Positions 44,701 through 53,696 are shown, counted from the stretch's first letter. The stretch: 64,000 nt of DNA from Planctomycetota bacterium (GCA_022711465.1 JAKLEZ010000013.1:106356-170355), one strand, 5' to 3'. Made by a program: numbers and translations. The notes: a model not told the origin generated them from the sequence alone.

Positions 44701-47123
44701 ACGGTCACCGTGTTCGGCACCCCGCTGAACATGGCCGTATGGAAGGTCACGCCGTCCTCGTCGGCCAGATTGGTGATGTCATCTCCCGTCGCCGTCGGGT
44801 TGGGCAGTCCATTGCCCTCAACATCGATGAGCTTGCCGAGCGTCAGGGCTCCCGAGGCGACGTGGCGAGCTCCGTTGGCTGCCAGCAGTGTGGGATACGG
44901 GGCTGGAGCGTCGCCGAAGTCGAAAACGTCGGGGCCGGCCATGCCGGTCACGGCAAACGCCAGGTCAATCGAGTCGGGAGCCATCGGATGGCCGTCGCCA
45001 TAGCGCAGCTCTCTCCACATGATCGCCGGGCCGGAAGTGTCCAGCCAGCAGGCGTCGTCGTTCCAGTGCCTCCGCGAGGTCTTCCATCCCAGCGCGCACT
45101 CGGTACCGACCTGGGACATGTACTTCAAGCCCAGCCAATAGACCGTGCCCTCAAACTGATGGAAGGCCTGGTTCTCATTGATGTAGAAATCGTATTGGTA
45201 GATCCGGGTGTCACCTGGGAAATGCCATGAATTAGTGGCTGGGTCAAACCACCATTCGCCTTCGACGACCGTGCAGAGCCCTGCCTGGTACTGGCCGGGT
45301 TCAAAGGTCGCTTCCCAGAGGAGTTCGCCCGGATGGCTGTAAAGTGTGCCGCTCTGATCGGCGGGCACATCCGCGTACAGGTACAACTTGAAAACCAGGC
45401 TGTTCAGACCGTTGGGCGGCAGCAGGTCGCTGTTGAAGGATGTCCAGATGTGGAAGTCGGTGATCGGCCCGGTCTGCGTGCACCGGAAGTCGTCAGCCAG
45501 CTGCACCCAGAAGTTGTCCACATCCACGCCGGTCATCTCCACGTCCGGCGGTTGGATCCACTTCACCGGCGCGATCTTGATGAGGTAGTCTTCCACCTCG
45601 CCGTTCGGGGCCGGTCCGGTGAACGGCAGCCCCATCACGGCACTCAGCCGGAAGCGGGCAAAAGTCTTCCCCGTCGCGGTGATGGCCCCCGGTATGAACG
45701 TCAGGCTGTTGACGCCGTTCACCACGGGCACGTCGATGAAGATTTGCTCACCGGCGTCGGCCCACGAGCCGTTGCCGTCGAAATCGACCCAGGCGTTCAG
45801 GAAGGCCACGGCACTGAACATGTTCGTGACCGTCACGTTGACCGTGTTCGGGACCCCGGTGAACATGGCGGTTGGGAAGGTCACACCATCTTCATCCGGG
45901 AGATTATTGAGGTCGTCCCCGGTGGCCGCGCCATTCGGTTGACCATCGGGTTCGGGATCGATCAGGTTGCCAAGCATGAGGCCAGGCGTGATCACGTGGT
46001 TGGCGCCCATGTTGGCGGCCAGCGTCGGATAGGTCGGGTCCGGAGCATCACCCCAGTCAAGCTCTTCTACGCAAGGCAGGTCGCCCTCGATGGCGAAAGC
46101 CAGGTCAATCTGCTCCGGGTACCACATGTGCCCGGGCATGTAGGCCAGAGGTTGCCACGGGCCGGTGTACGGCTCCGAGCCGACACCCACGACGGCGGCG
46201 TCATTCCAATGATGAAAAGAGGTCTTCCAGCCGAAGTACGCCGGGGCGATCCCGGCCAGAGTCTGGGCCTGCACATCCAGCCAGTACACCATCACCTGGT
46301 CGGGGTTGCCCTCCTGGCAGAACGCCTCACTTGCGGGAATCCAGAAATCGTACTGCCAGCAGGTCTTGTCGCCCGGGAAGATCCAACCCTGATCGACGGT
46401 CGGATCCCACCACCATTCTTCCAGGTCCCCCAGGTAAACGCCCGCGGTGAAAGTGCCCGGTACGAAAGTCCTCGTCCACAGGACCTTGCCGGGCCGGCTG
46501 AACAGGGCGTTCGGACCGACCGGAATGTCGGCGTGCACACTCAGCGTGAAAGTCACGTTGCCCGGGTCGGGTGGTGCGCCCGGGAGAGTATCGTACAGCC
46601 AGGAGCCCCACACGGTGATGTGGGTGATGAGCGAGCGGCGATCACACTTGAAATCGTCCGCCAGAATCACCGGGAAGGTCGCCTTCACGTCGATGCCGGT
46701 CTTGTTGATGTCCGGCGGCTGGATGAACTTCAGCGGCCCGCCTTCGCACGCATCGTCGAGCCCGTCGCCGTCATTGTCACCCAGGCAGACCGTCCCCGGA
46801 CCCTTGGGCTCTCCGCCCAACGTCCGGCAGGTCTGAGGCAATTCCATGTAACATCGCCCGTCCGGGGGGCAACAGGCCTCCGCCACGGTCACGATCTCGC
46901 AGGCGTCGTCGATCTGGTTGCCGTTGAGATCCCCAAGACACACACCACCGGGCGCCAGGAAGCCTCCCGACGGGACACAGGTGCCCACCGGAACCATGGC
47001 ACAAACGCCGCCCGGCAGACAACAGGCCTCAAGAAGATCCTGGCCTCTGATCTGGCCAGGACATAACCACAGCAATGCGCTCAGCATTGCTGCCGTCATC
47101 AACACGCTTTTCGCAGAACTCAT
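41712..47123 (-). CDS. Giant secreted modular protein: GEVED repeats, lectin-like domain, dockerin-like C-terminus
   Basis: 1803 residues with a signal peptide; AGGAGG lies six bases before the ATG. Two Cys-rich segments (EACCLPGGVC ..., EACCPPDGRC ...) end in calcium-loop-like GDLNGNQIDDAC and GDNDGDGLDDAC (about 30-125). Three modules with a period of about 377 residues follow. Each has a beta domain starting near IQPPD and a GEVED domain (DFGDAPDPTYPTL ... GEVEDY at about 508, 885 and 1261). Next come a BACON-like segment (about 1290-1370) and an L-type-lectin-like domain (about 1380-1560). The end is dockerin-like: GDVNGDGRCNTLDMTPVRNN and DINMDGRINTLDMTAVRNN. It is probably an extracellular surface protein binding polysaccharide. 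The target is unknown. Confidence 0.88.
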   Translation of the reverse strand: MSSAKSVLMTAAMLSALLWLCPGQIRGQDLLEACCLPGGVCAMVPVGTCVPSGGFLAPGGVCLGDLNGNQIDDACEIVTVAEACCPPDGRCYMELPQTCRTLGGEPKGPGTVCLGDNDGDGLDDACEGGPLKFIQPPDINKTGIDVKATFPVILADDFKCDRRSLITHITVWGSWLYDTLPGAPPDPGNVTFTLSVHADIPVGPNALFSRPGKVLWTRTFVPGTFTAGVYLGDLEEWWWDPTVDQGWIFPGDKTCWQYDFWIPASEAFCQEGNPDQVMVYWLDVQAQTLAGIAPAYFGWKTSFHHWNDAAVVGVGSEPYTGPWQPLAYMPGHMWYPEQIDLAFAIEGDLPCVEELDWGDAPDPTYPTLAANMGANHVITPGLMLGNLIDPEPDGQPNGAATGDDLNNLPDEDGVTFPTAMFTGVPNTVNVTVTNMFSAVAFLNAWVDFDGNGSWADAGEQIFIDVPVVNGVNSLTFIPGAITATGKTFARFRLSAVMGLPFTGPAPNGEVEDYLIKIAPVKWIQPPDVEMTGVDVDNFWVQLADDFRCTQTGPITDFHIWTSFNSDLLPPNGLNSLVFKLYLYADVPADQSGTLYSHPGELLWEATFEPGQYQAGLCTVVEGEWWFDPATNSWHFPGDTRIYQYDFYINENQAFHQFEGTVYWLGLKYMSQVGTECALGWKTSRRHWNDDACWLDTSGPAIMWRELRYGDGHPMAPDSIDLAFAVTGMAGPDVFDFGDAPAPYPTLLAANGARHVASGALTLGKLIDVEGNGLPNPTATGDDITNLADEDGVTFHTAMFSGVPNTVTVAVTNSTTAVAYLSAWVDLDGNGSWANPGEQIFTDVPVANGVNNLTFVPGAITAVGQTFARFRLSLVQGLSFTGPAPNGEVEDYLITIAPVKWLQRPDVQTTGVDVDNSKVELADDFKCTMSGPITDIHIWTSFLHDIMPPQGPASLGFTLTLYADVPVSSPQVPFSHPGIVLWKKHFNPGEYKAGLCLHDRAEWWHDPVTGEWQFPGDTRIYQYDFYISKDEAFRQREGTIYWLGVKYKADDALFALGWKSSLEHWNDDACYMDLTHPVPGWKELHYGGNHPMARESMDLAFAITGVFEVVDPTDDFGDAPDPTYPTLLGNNGARHTVVPGLMLGALIDAEGDGQPNPTATGDDLAALADEDGVSFRNTPLTPGHLGCVDVIASAPGLLSAWLDFGGNGSWADGGDQIFADVPLLAGVNSLVFPVPITAAGGTTFARFRFSTAGGLSYIGHARDGEVEDYTVQISATPAGVLEVYPADDLNSVGNPGGPFVPGSKSYTLTNAGGQTINWSAANLQPWVTLSPPLAGSLTPGASTNVTVSINALANAFPAGLYNDTVTFANTTNGNVYTLATNEGFGALPADWQIFPFANHQLPEGVVRLISSGFISKASTAFYSPSPVAVPGTSNDFEVAFDFQLANVSGHYADAAGNIDPDGLTMVVSGAPSGPFYPEGVGIGYRDFPAQSFAVEFDGYMNNFDPDSNHVGVDVGGSVVSKTTTAISPDFEDTGVWHAVVRFKNGVLNVVVTPPGLCPIHAIRDYTVPAANIPNVKYVGFTSAAGGNSADTDVDNVVIKVFDQGGKRKVNLRVRDRVPPVMTAAVSRKTHGTMGTFDIDLLSPLGVFDAAVECRRNGPTLVLVTFDESIMGSGPGGSPLPADVSVVDSAGSAVTINSVSIAGAVLTIDMSGVADVSRVSIRFPGITDLSGNVTTSSICMVAFVGDVNGDGRCNTLDMTPVRNNTGEVPLVHHRCDINMDGRINTLDMTAVRNNIGQKLPPPPCP

Positions 47124-47495
47124 GTTCGTCCTCCTGAGAAATGCCGCACTGTCCGAATGGACACTCCTATCGACCTGCGCGGCGTTATTCTGCTCTCCGG
47201 CTTCAGGCTTGAAGTGACCGATTCCTGTGGGGATGGCTCCTGCGCACCACCTCCACTATAATTTACCCCAAACTATGCCGGTTGCAAACGCCAAAACTTG
47301 AATTGTGAAGCGTTTAGTACATTTTCTAAAGACCGAGTGGGGCGCGTCTGCTGCTCGCCTCCGCCCGATTCGCGGCCCGCGCCGAGGATGCCTGTCCGGG
47401 CTGGCCATCCTGCTCCGAAAAGGTGACAATCCCGGTGCGAACCGGTGGTCGGATCCCGCACACTGGATTTGGGCCAACTGTTGAGGTGCTGGCGT
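47124..47495. other. Divergent intergenic region, giant protein gene to glycosyl hydrolase gene
   Basis: 372 bases. An AT-rich block (47250-47330) contains TATAAT on the plus strand (about 47257) and TTGCAA on the minus strand, so promoters in both directions are likely but not resolved. A hairpin CCGGT-GCGA-ACCGG lies at 47432-47445, close to the plus-strand start. Confidence 0.45.
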
Positions 47496-49727
47496 ATGCT
47501 GAGAATCAGAGGCTTGCGGATGAGCGCCGCTTACCTGTGCCTTGTCGGAATCCACGCCTATGCGGATCCGCCCGCGCCCCCCAAACCCGGCTTCCCGCTC
47601 ACATTACACTTCAATGCCTCGAATGAGGGGAAGGTTGAGGCGGATTGGGTCCCTATGGAAGGATCCCCCGCCGTATCAGTGGTCAAGCTGGGAGGCGTGG
47701 GCGTCCTGCGCATGCCGTGTCGCTTCGCCGGTACGGGTATCGAAAGGGCTTCCTGGGACTTGCCCATCAAGCTCGACCTGAGCGGCTGCCGCGGCGTGCG
47801 GCTGCAGATCCTCTGCACCGACCTTTCGCCCATCTCCCATTGCACGCTCTACTTCCAGAGCGGGGGCGGGTGGTACGGACTCGAGTTCACGCCGGATCGG
47901 AGCGGCGGATGGTCCACTGTCACCCTGGACAAGGATCGGGCCAACGCCGAGGGACGCCCGGACGATTGGAGCAAAGTCAGCCTCATCCGGCTGTCCGCGT
48001 GGCGGGCAGCCGACGTGGACACCGAGATCTACCTCGCGGGAATGGGGTTGCTGGGGCTCGACGCTCAGATCGCAGTTGTCGACGGTCGCTCGGTTGTCCA
48101 GTCCGACGGCCGCCAGAATCGGGCAGTGAGCGAGAATCGCCGACGCGTCGTCGGTTGGCTGGATGACCTGGATCTGAATCGCGTCGTGATCGAGGATGGA
48201 CACCTGACCTCGGAAACCCTCAAGGGGCGGCAATTGGTTATTCTGCCCTTCAACCCCGCCATTCCTGCCGCCGCCGGTGACGCATTGACGCGATTCGTCG
48301 AGTCCGGCGGCAAGGTGATTGCTTTTCGTCATCTCCCCCAGCCACTCGCCCAGCTGGCGGAAGGAAAGGGCAAGGGCAGCATCCTGCTTCACGAGGAACG
48401 CGCCGCCCAGCCAGGCGAACTGCTCGATATGATGAGCCAGTTGACCCCGCTGATCTGGCAGGACGCCGTGGCCAGGAGCATCGAGCGAATCGGCCGCCTC
48501 GGGGCGCTCACCAGCTTTGACGCATCCGAAACCGCCATCCGGGCCCTGGCTCCGGCAGGCTCCGAGGCCGTCCGCAGACTTGAGTCCGCCGGCCAGATCC
48601 GCGATACCGCCAAGGGCCTGTACGTGGCCGGCAAGTACGCCCAGGCCATGTCTGCCGCACGCCAGGCCCAGAGTCTGATGGTGGAGTCCTTTGGCCTCGC
48701 TCAGCAGCCGCGACCGGGGGAGCAACGGGGTTTCTGGTGTCACAGCGCTTTCGGCGTTGATCAGATGCCCTGGGATGCCGCCATCCGCATCCTGGCCGAG
48801 AACGGCTTCACCGCCATTCTGCCCAACATGCTCTGGGGCGGGGTGGCCTACTACAACAGCAAGGTCCTGCCGGTCGCACCCGAGGTCGCTCAACGCGGCG
48901 ATCAGATCGCTGAGTGCGTGACCGCCTGCCGAAAGTACGGCATCCAGTGCCATGTCTGGAAAGTGAACTGGAACATGTCCTGGCGAGCCCCCAAGGAGTT
49001 CGTCGATCGAATGAAGAAGGAGGGCCGCACCCAGATCCGATTCGACGGGAACGCCGAGGATCAGTGGCTCTGCCCCTCGCACCCCGCCAACCAGCAACTC
49101 GAGATCGACGCGATGGTCGAGGTCGCCACTCAGTACAGCGTTGACGGCGTCCATTTTGACTACATCCGCTACCCCGGTGCGGAGGCCTGCTTTTGTTCCG
49201 GTTGTCGCGAACGGTTCGAAAAGCTGGTCGGTTCGCCCGTGCCCAACTGGCCGGCCGACCTTCGAAAGGACGGCCCGGTTCGCGATCGGTGGCTCGAGTT
49301 TCGGCGAGACAACATCACCAAGGTCGTGGCTACGGTTGCCGAGACGGTTCACAAGACTCGTCCCAAGGTGAAGGTCTCGGCCGCCGTGTTCCCGAACTGG
49401 CCCGCCGATCGAGATACCATCGGCCAGGACTGGTCCCTGTGGTGCCGGAACGGCTACCTCGATTTCGTCTGCCCGATGGATTACACCTCCAGCAACGGCC
49501 AGTTCGAGAGTTTCGTCAAACGCCAGCTCGAATGGGCCGGAAAGACACCGTGCTGTCCCGGCATCGGGCTCAGCGTGTGGCCAGACCCCAAGGATACGGT
49601 CAAATTGGCCGAGCAGATCAACATCGTCCGAAAACTCGGGGCAAGCGGTTTCACCGTATTCAACTACTCTGTGCCCGAGGCCAACGAGATTGTGCCCTTC
49701 TGCGGCCTCGGGATAACCAGGAAATGA
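47496..49727 (+). CDS. Secreted family-10-like glycosyl hydrolase (GHL10/DUF187 type)
   Basis: 743 residues from the ATG at 47496 with GAGGTG seven bases upstream; another ATG is at 47520. A signal peptide ends near HAYADPP. Residues about 30-190 form a beta-sandwich, carbohydrate-binding-like domain (IKLDLSGCRGVRLQILC, GGWYGLEFTPDRSGGWSTVTLD). About 200-330 resembles a glutamine-amidotransferase-like fold (LKGRQLVILPFNPAI). The TIM barrel is about 415-743: AIRILAENGFTAILPNML, VDGVHFDYIRYPGAEACFCSGC (acidic residues after strand 4), FVCPMDYTS and GIGLSVW. This matches the GHL10/YngK group, probable glycosidases. It starts the plus-strand glycan cluster. Confidence 0.83.
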   Translation: MLRIRGLRMSAAYLCLVGIHAYADPPAPPKPGFPLTLHFNASNEGKVEADWVPMEGSPAVSVVKLGGVGVLRMPCRFAGTGIERASWDLPIKLDLSGCRGVRLQILCTDLSPISHCTLYFQSGGGWYGLEFTPDRSGGWSTVTLDKDRANAEGRPDDWSKVSLIRLSAWRAADVDTEIYLAGMGLLGLDAQIAVVDGRSVVQSDGRQNRAVSENRRRVVGWLDDLDLNRVVIEDGHLTSETLKGRQLVILPFNPAIPAAAGDALTRFVESGGKVIAFRHLPQPLAQLAEGKGKGSILLHEERAAQPGELLDMMSQLTPLIWQDAVARSIERIGRLGALTSFDASETAIRALAPAGSEAVRRLESAGQIRDTAKGLYVAGKYAQAMSAARQAQSLMVESFGLAQQPRPGEQRGFWCHSAFGVDQMPWDAAIRILAENGFTAILPNMLWGGVAYYNSKVLPVAPEVAQRGDQIAECVTACRKYGIQCHVWKVNWNMSWRAPKEFVDRMKKEGRTQIRFDGNAEDQWLCPSHPANQQLEIDAMVEVATQYSVDGVHFDYIRYPGAEACFCSGCRERFEKLVGSPVPNWPADLRKDGPVRDRWLEFRRDNITKVVATVAETVHKTRPKVKVSAAVFPNWPADRDTIGQDWSLWCRNGYLDFVCPMDYTSSNGQFESFVKRQLEWAGKTPCCPGIGLSVWPDPKDTVKLAEQINIVRKLGASGFTVFNYSVPEANEIVPFCGLGITRK

Positions 49728-49786
49728 CCTCAGCGTCCGATCTTTCTGAAAGAAACAGCTTTTCTCTTCTTTTTCTTGCTAAAGAC

Positions 49787-49815
49787 TTGGACTGCGCCGT
49801 CCGCCGCGGTACACT
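49787..49815 (+). promoter_or_regulatory. Predicted promoter of the sialidase cluster
   Basis: TTGGAC (49787-49792), a 17-base spacer, then TACACT (49810-49815). It lies about 157 bases before the GTG start at 49972 and after a T-rich stretch that may end the preceding gene's transcript. Confidence 0.6.
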
Positions 49816-49971
49816 GCAATCATCTCGGGTGTGACCGCTGAGCGTGGAGCCAGCGCTGGGGTGGGTGTCAGCGTCGCATCGGGCGAACGTGCTCGGCACA
49901 GCCGGAGGGGGTCAACGCGGACACGGTATGGTCGGGGGGACTCGTGTGTGGTTGCGGAAGGAGACCGGTGG

Positions 49972-51405
49972 GTGCGGCCAATTCGTCTCGCCTCGGCATG
50001 GGTGTTCGGAATCATGATCACGACAGGTACTCCTGGTGCTTCCTCAAAGGGGGAGGAGAACGCCCGCGTCGAGAGGGCGGCAGGTGTGGTCAGCGACCGG
50101 CAGATCACCTTCGCCGCCTGCGGCCACATCCTGACCAACATCAACGTCTGGTCGCCGGATGGCCGTTGGATCGTCTATGACCTGCGCTCCGATCCGGAAG
50201 GGGCGGTGTTCGACGGCTCGCGGATCGAGAAGGTCAACGTCGACACCGGGCAAGTCAAGGTACTCTATGCGGCCAGGAATGGGGCCCGGTGCGGCGTGGC
50301 CACCTACAGCCCGGCCGGCGAGAAGGTCGTGTTCATCCTCGGCCCGGAGAATCCCGCTTCTGATTGGCAGTATGGCCCGAGCAGACGCCAGGGGGTGATC
50401 GTGGAAGAAGGGCGCTGCGGCACCCCCCTCAATCTCGACGCCTGCGACCTGACCGAGCCTTTCACCCCGGGCGCCCTTCGCGGCGGAAGTCACGTCCACG
50501 TCTTCAGCGGCGACGGTCGGTGGGTGAGCTTCACCTACGAGGACCAGGTACTCAGCCGCTACGCCGAGGAGACGGCTGAACACGAGGTGAATCTCCGCAA
50601 CGTGGGTGTCAGCGTGCCTGCCGGCCCGGTTCGCGTGCCAAAGGACCACCCCCGCAACCATGACGGCGAGTTCTTCTCCGTGCTCGTCACTCGCACAGTG
50701 GCTGATCCCAAGCCCGGTTCCGACCAGATCAAGAAGGCCTTCGAGGATGGTTGGGTGGGCGCGAATGGTTACCTCCGGGCGGACGGAACTCGCCAGAAGC
50801 GCGCCCTCGCCTTCCAGGGTCATGTCGTCACTGTCCGGGGAGACACGATCGCCGAGGTCTTTCTCGTGGACATCCCCGACGATGTGACCGTGCCCGGCAA
50901 CGGCCCGCTCGCGGGAACGACCGTCCGTCGCCCTTGTCCGCCCAAAGGTACCGTTCAACGGCGGCTCACCTATACCGCCAATCGCAAGTACCCCGGGATC
51001 CAGGGACCCAGGCATTGGCTACGGAGTTCGCCCGACGGGTCGCGCATCGCCTTCCTGATGAAGGACGACGACGGCGTGGTCCAACTCTGGACGATCTCTC
51101 CCCATGGCGGCTCTCCCGTCCAGGTGACGCACAATCCGTGGAACGTGGCCTCGGCGTTTTCCTGGAGTCCGGATGGCCGGTTCATCGCCCACGCAATGGA
51201 CAACAGCATCTGTGTCACGGAAGTGGCCCCGGGTCGCAGCGTGCGGCTGACGCCACGATCGGCCGACGCCGACGGGCCCCGGCCGGAGGCCTGCGTCTTC
51301 TCCCCGGACGGCCGGAAGATCGCCTACATCAGGACGGTCCAGACCGGTTCGGCTCGTCACAACCAGGTCTTCGTCGTCAGCTTTGATGGTCAGGAGGCCC
51401 GATGA
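49972..51405 (+). CDS. YidR-like TolB-type beta-propeller protein (DUF3748)
   Basis: 477 residues from a GTG at 49972, which has AAGGAG exactly eight bases upstream and begins a signal peptide (RPIRLASAWVFGIMITTG). The frame is open to 49831 but without a binding site. Domain marks are RQITFAACGHILTNINVWSPDGRWIVYD, DPEGAVFDGSRIEKVNVDTG, FILGPENPASDWQYG and GGSHVHVFSGDGRWVSFTYED, which closely match DUF3748/YidR. TolB-like blades (SPDGSRIAFLMKDDD, SPDGRKIAYIRT) close the propeller. The role is unknown. It overlaps the sialidase start by four bases (ATGA), so the two are translated together. Confidence 0.87.
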   Translation: MRPIRLASAWVFGIMITTGTPGASSKGEENARVERAAGVVSDRQITFAACGHILTNINVWSPDGRWIVYDLRSDPEGAVFDGSRIEKVNVDTGQVKVLYAARNGARCGVATYSPAGEKVVFILGPENPASDWQYGPSRRQGVIVEEGRCGTPLNLDACDLTEPFTPGALRGGSHVHVFSGDGRWVSFTYEDQVLSRYAEETAEHEVNLRNVGVSVPAGPVRVPKDHPRNHDGEFFSVLVTRTVADPKPGSDQIKKAFEDGWVGANGYLRADGTRQKRALAFQGHVVTVRGDTIAEVFLVDIPDDVTVPGNGPLAGTTVRRPCPPKGTVQRRLTYTANRKYPGIQGPRHWLRSSPDGSRIAFLMKDDDGVVQLWTISPHGGSPVQVTHNPWNVASAFSWSPDGRFIAHAMDNSICVTEVAPGRSVRLTPRSADADGPRPEACVFSPDGRKIAYIRTVQTGSARHNQVFVVSFDGQEAR

Positions 51406-52631
51406 ACCGGACGTGGTGCTCGCGGGTGTTCCCTGTTGCCGCGTGTCTCGTTGGCCTGAGGCTCACCTCTGCGGACACGTTGACTCAATCGACAACCCGG
51501 CCGGCGCCTCCGCCCGACTTCTCCAGGGTCCCGGGCGTGGTCATCGATCACAGCCCTGCGGCCAGCGGACTCTACATCGGCTCGCCGAGCATCGCCGTCC
51601 TGCCCACCGGCGACTACGTCGCTGCTCACGATTTCTTCGGACCCAAGAGCACCGAGCATCACAGCGCCATCTCCCGGGTCTTCCGCTCCAGCGACCGCGG
51701 TCGGAGCTGGAGGCAGATCGCCGAGATCCAGGGCCAGTTCTGGTCCACCCTCTTCGTGCACCGCCACGCGCTCTATCTGATGGGCACAACCCATCACCAC
51801 GGCAATGCCATCATCCGCCGTTCGACCGACGGCGGCCGAACCTGGACCTCGCCCACCGGCCCGGCTTCCGGCTTGCTTCGCGACGACGGGCAGTATCACT
51901 GCGCTCCCGTACCCGTCGTTGAACACCAGGGCCGCCTCTGGCGGGGGATGGAACGTCGCCAGCCGCCCGTCGGGTGGGGAATCACCTACTGCGCCGGAAT
52001 GCTCTCCGTCTCCGTCGACGCCGAGCTGCTCGACGCCAGGGCATGGACGTTCAGCAACTTCCTCCCCGGCGATGCCAAGTGGCTCGGCGGGATCTTCCGC
52101 GGCTGGCTCGAAGGCAACTTCGTCGTGACCCCGGACGGCCGGCTGGTCGATGTGCTCCGTGTGGACACGCCGGTCTGTCCCGAGAAGGGGGCCATCGTCA
52201 ACGTCAGCGGAGACGGCAAGACCTTGAGTTTCGATCCGGCTGCCGGGTTCGTCGATCTGCCCGGCGGCTCCAAGAAGTTCACCATCCGTTTCGATCCCGT
52301 GAGCAGGCTTTATTGGTCGCTGGCCAACGACATTCCCGAGCCCAGGCCCGGCGGGCCGGCTCCGGCCAGCCTGCGCAACACGCTCGCCCTGATCAGCTCG
52401 CCCGATCTTCGAGACTGGTCGGTCAGGTCCGTCATCCTCCGGCATTCCGACCACAAGAAGCACGGTTTCCAGTACGTGGATTGGCTCTTCGACGGCGACG
52501 ACATGATCGCCGCCTGCCGGACCGCCTTCGATGACGGTCTCGGCGGGGCGGTGCGGGCTCACGACGCCAACTTCCTGACATTCCATCGCATTCGCGGTTT
52601 TCGCAACTTGACCAAGAAGGAGAGTCGCTGA
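51402..52631 (+). CDS. Secreted sialidase-fold (BNR repeat) protein, exo-alpha-sialidase-like
   Basis: 409 residues with a signal peptide (RVFPVAACLVGLRLTSA). The six-bladed sialidase fold is indicated by Asp-box motifs SSDRGRSW and STDGGRTW, plus blade segments IAVLPTGDYVAAHDFFG, HALYLMGTTHHHGNAIIRR and FQYVDWLFDGDDMIAAC. The classic Arg triad is not all obvious, so the glycosidase activity is inferred. Its start overlaps the YidR-like stop. A GTG-started 30-codon frame and an aldolase gene follow, which fits sialic-acid or related sugar release and breakdown. Confidence 0.82.
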   Translation: MNRTWCSRVFPVAACLVGLRLTSADTLTQSTTRPAPPPDFSRVPGVVIDHSPAASGLYIGSPSIAVLPTGDYVAAHDFFGPKSTEHHSAISRVFRSSDRGRSWRQIAEIQGQFWSTLFVHRHALYLMGTTHHHGNAIIRRSTDGGRTWTSPTGPASGLLRDDGQYHCAPVPVVEHQGRLWRGMERRQPPVGWGITYCAGMLSVSVDAELLDARAWTFSNFLPGDAKWLGGIFRGWLEGNFVVTPDGRLVDVLRVDTPVCPEKGAIVNVSGDGKTLSFDPAAGFVDLPGGSKKFTIRFDPVSRLYWSLANDIPEPRPGGPAPASLRNTLALISSPDLRDWSVRSVILRHSDHKKHGFQYVDWLFDGDDMIAACRTAFDDGLGGAVRAHDANFLTFHRIRGFRNLTKKESR

Positions 52632-52632
52632 C

Positions 52633-52725
52633 GTGAAGCATCTTGAGGACATCGCTCCGATCGTGCTTGCCGGCGGCCGGCTTTGCACCCCGCGCCAGCA
52701 CGCCGGTGAGGAGCGCAGCCCATGA
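52633..52725 (+). CDS. 30-codon ORF between sialidase and aldolase genes
   Basis: A GTG at 52633 begins one base after the sialidase stop and has AAGGAG nine to ten bases upstream, inside the sialidase gene. The product is 30 residues and begins VKHLEDIAPIVLAGG, rich in Arg, Cys and His at the end. Its TGA (52723-52725) overlaps the ATG of the next gene in ATGA. This is the layout of a coupled operon gene. No family is recognised. It may instead be a remnant or a chance frame. Confidence 0.4.
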   Translation: MKHLEDIAPIVLAGGRLCTPRQHAGEERSP

Positions 52726-53696
52726 TGTCGGTTACCAAGATCGCACTGCCCGCTCCGCTGCGGGGCGTTGTTCCGCCCATGGTCACGCCCCTCGCCGGTC
52801 AGGACCGTCTTGATATTCCCGGCCTCGAACGGCTGATCGAACGCATGATCGCCGGGGGCATCCACGCCCTCTTCCCGCTGGGGACGACCGGCGAATCGAC
52901 CTGTTTGAGCAATCAACTGCGTTGCGAGTTGCTGGAACGGACGTGCCACCAGGTTGCCGGTCGCGTTCCGGTATTGGTCGGCGTGACCGATACGTGGCCC
53001 GAAGGCTCCGTTCAGCTCGCGCGCTTCGCCGCTGGGCTCGGAGCGACGGGCGTTGTCATCTCCGCGCCTTACTATCTCCCGCCCGATCAGGAGGACCTCG
53101 CCAGCTACGTCCGGTACGTGGTCGCGGAACAGCCGTTGCCCGTCTTCCTCTACAACATCCCCGTTTTAACCAAGACCGGCTACGAGGTGGACACCGTCCG
53201 CCGGCTCGCGGACATCGATCGCGTCGTGGGCCTCAAGGACAGCTCCGGGGATCTGGGGTACCTTGAGCAGGTTGTCAAACAGGTTCAGCGGAAAGACTGG
53301 ACCGTACTCGTCGGGACCGAAGCCCTCCTTCCCGATGCCATCGCCCGCGGCGCCCACGGTTGCGTTGGCGGCGGGGCCAACCTCGACCCGAAGCTGTTCG
53401 TGTCGCTCTACGAGGCCGCCGTCCGAGGTGACAAGCCGACCATTCAGTCGCTCCAGCAACGGGTCATGATCCTCGACCAGATCTACCGTCAGGGTCCTGG
53501 GATCGCCTCAATCATCCGCGGCCTCAAGTGCGCCTTGGGCTGCGCCGGTGTCTGCAGTGACCGCATGGCCGAACCGTTCCGCAGCGCTAACCACGAGGAG
53601 CAGCGGGCCATCCAGGCCATCGTCGAGCAGTTGTTCGGCGAGCCGCCTTCACCCTCCCAGCTGACGGCCGTCCAGGGTGTGGCGACCATCGCCTAG
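52722..53696 (+). CDS. Dihydrodipicolinate synthase / N-acetylneuraminate lyase family aldolase
   Basis: 324 residues, slightly longer than the usual 290-300. The DapA-family TIM barrel shows LFPLGTTGESTCLS (GTTGE loop), VLVGVTDT, VISAPYYLPPDQEDLASYVRYV, VFLYNIP (catalytic Tyr), VVGLKDSSGD (Schiff-base Lys172) and GAHGCVGGGANLDPKLF. It could make dihydrodipicolinate, or cleave sialic acid or another keto-acid. The sialidase beside it favours the second. The start has GAGGAG upstream, and ATG occurs twice at 52722 and 52725. Confidence 0.86.
   Translation: MMSVTKIALPAPLRGVVPPMVTPLAGQDRLDIPGLERLIERMIAGGIHALFPLGTTGESTCLSNQLRCELLERTCHQVAGRVPVLVGVTDTWPEGSVQLARFAAGLGATGVVISAPYYLPPDQEDLASYVRYVVAEQPLPVFLYNIPVLTKTGYEVDTVRRLADIDRVVGLKDSSGDLGYLEQVVKQVQRKDWTVLVGTEALLPDAIARGAHGCVGGGANLDPKLFVSLYEAAVRGDKPTIQSLQQRVMILDQIYRQGPGIASIIRGLKCALGCAGVCSDRMAEPFRSANHEEQRAIQAIVEQLFGEPPSPSQLTAVQGVATIA

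Noticed and set aside
47421..47466. Cobalamin-riboswitch-like core (GGTGACAATCC, CCGGTGCGAACCGG, TCCCGC, CACTGG)
   Set aside because: The hairpin and TCCCGC-CACTG string look like the riboswitch core, but the GGGAA segment and the B12 box are missing, and the downstream gene is a glycosyl hydrolase. A covariance-model search would settle it.
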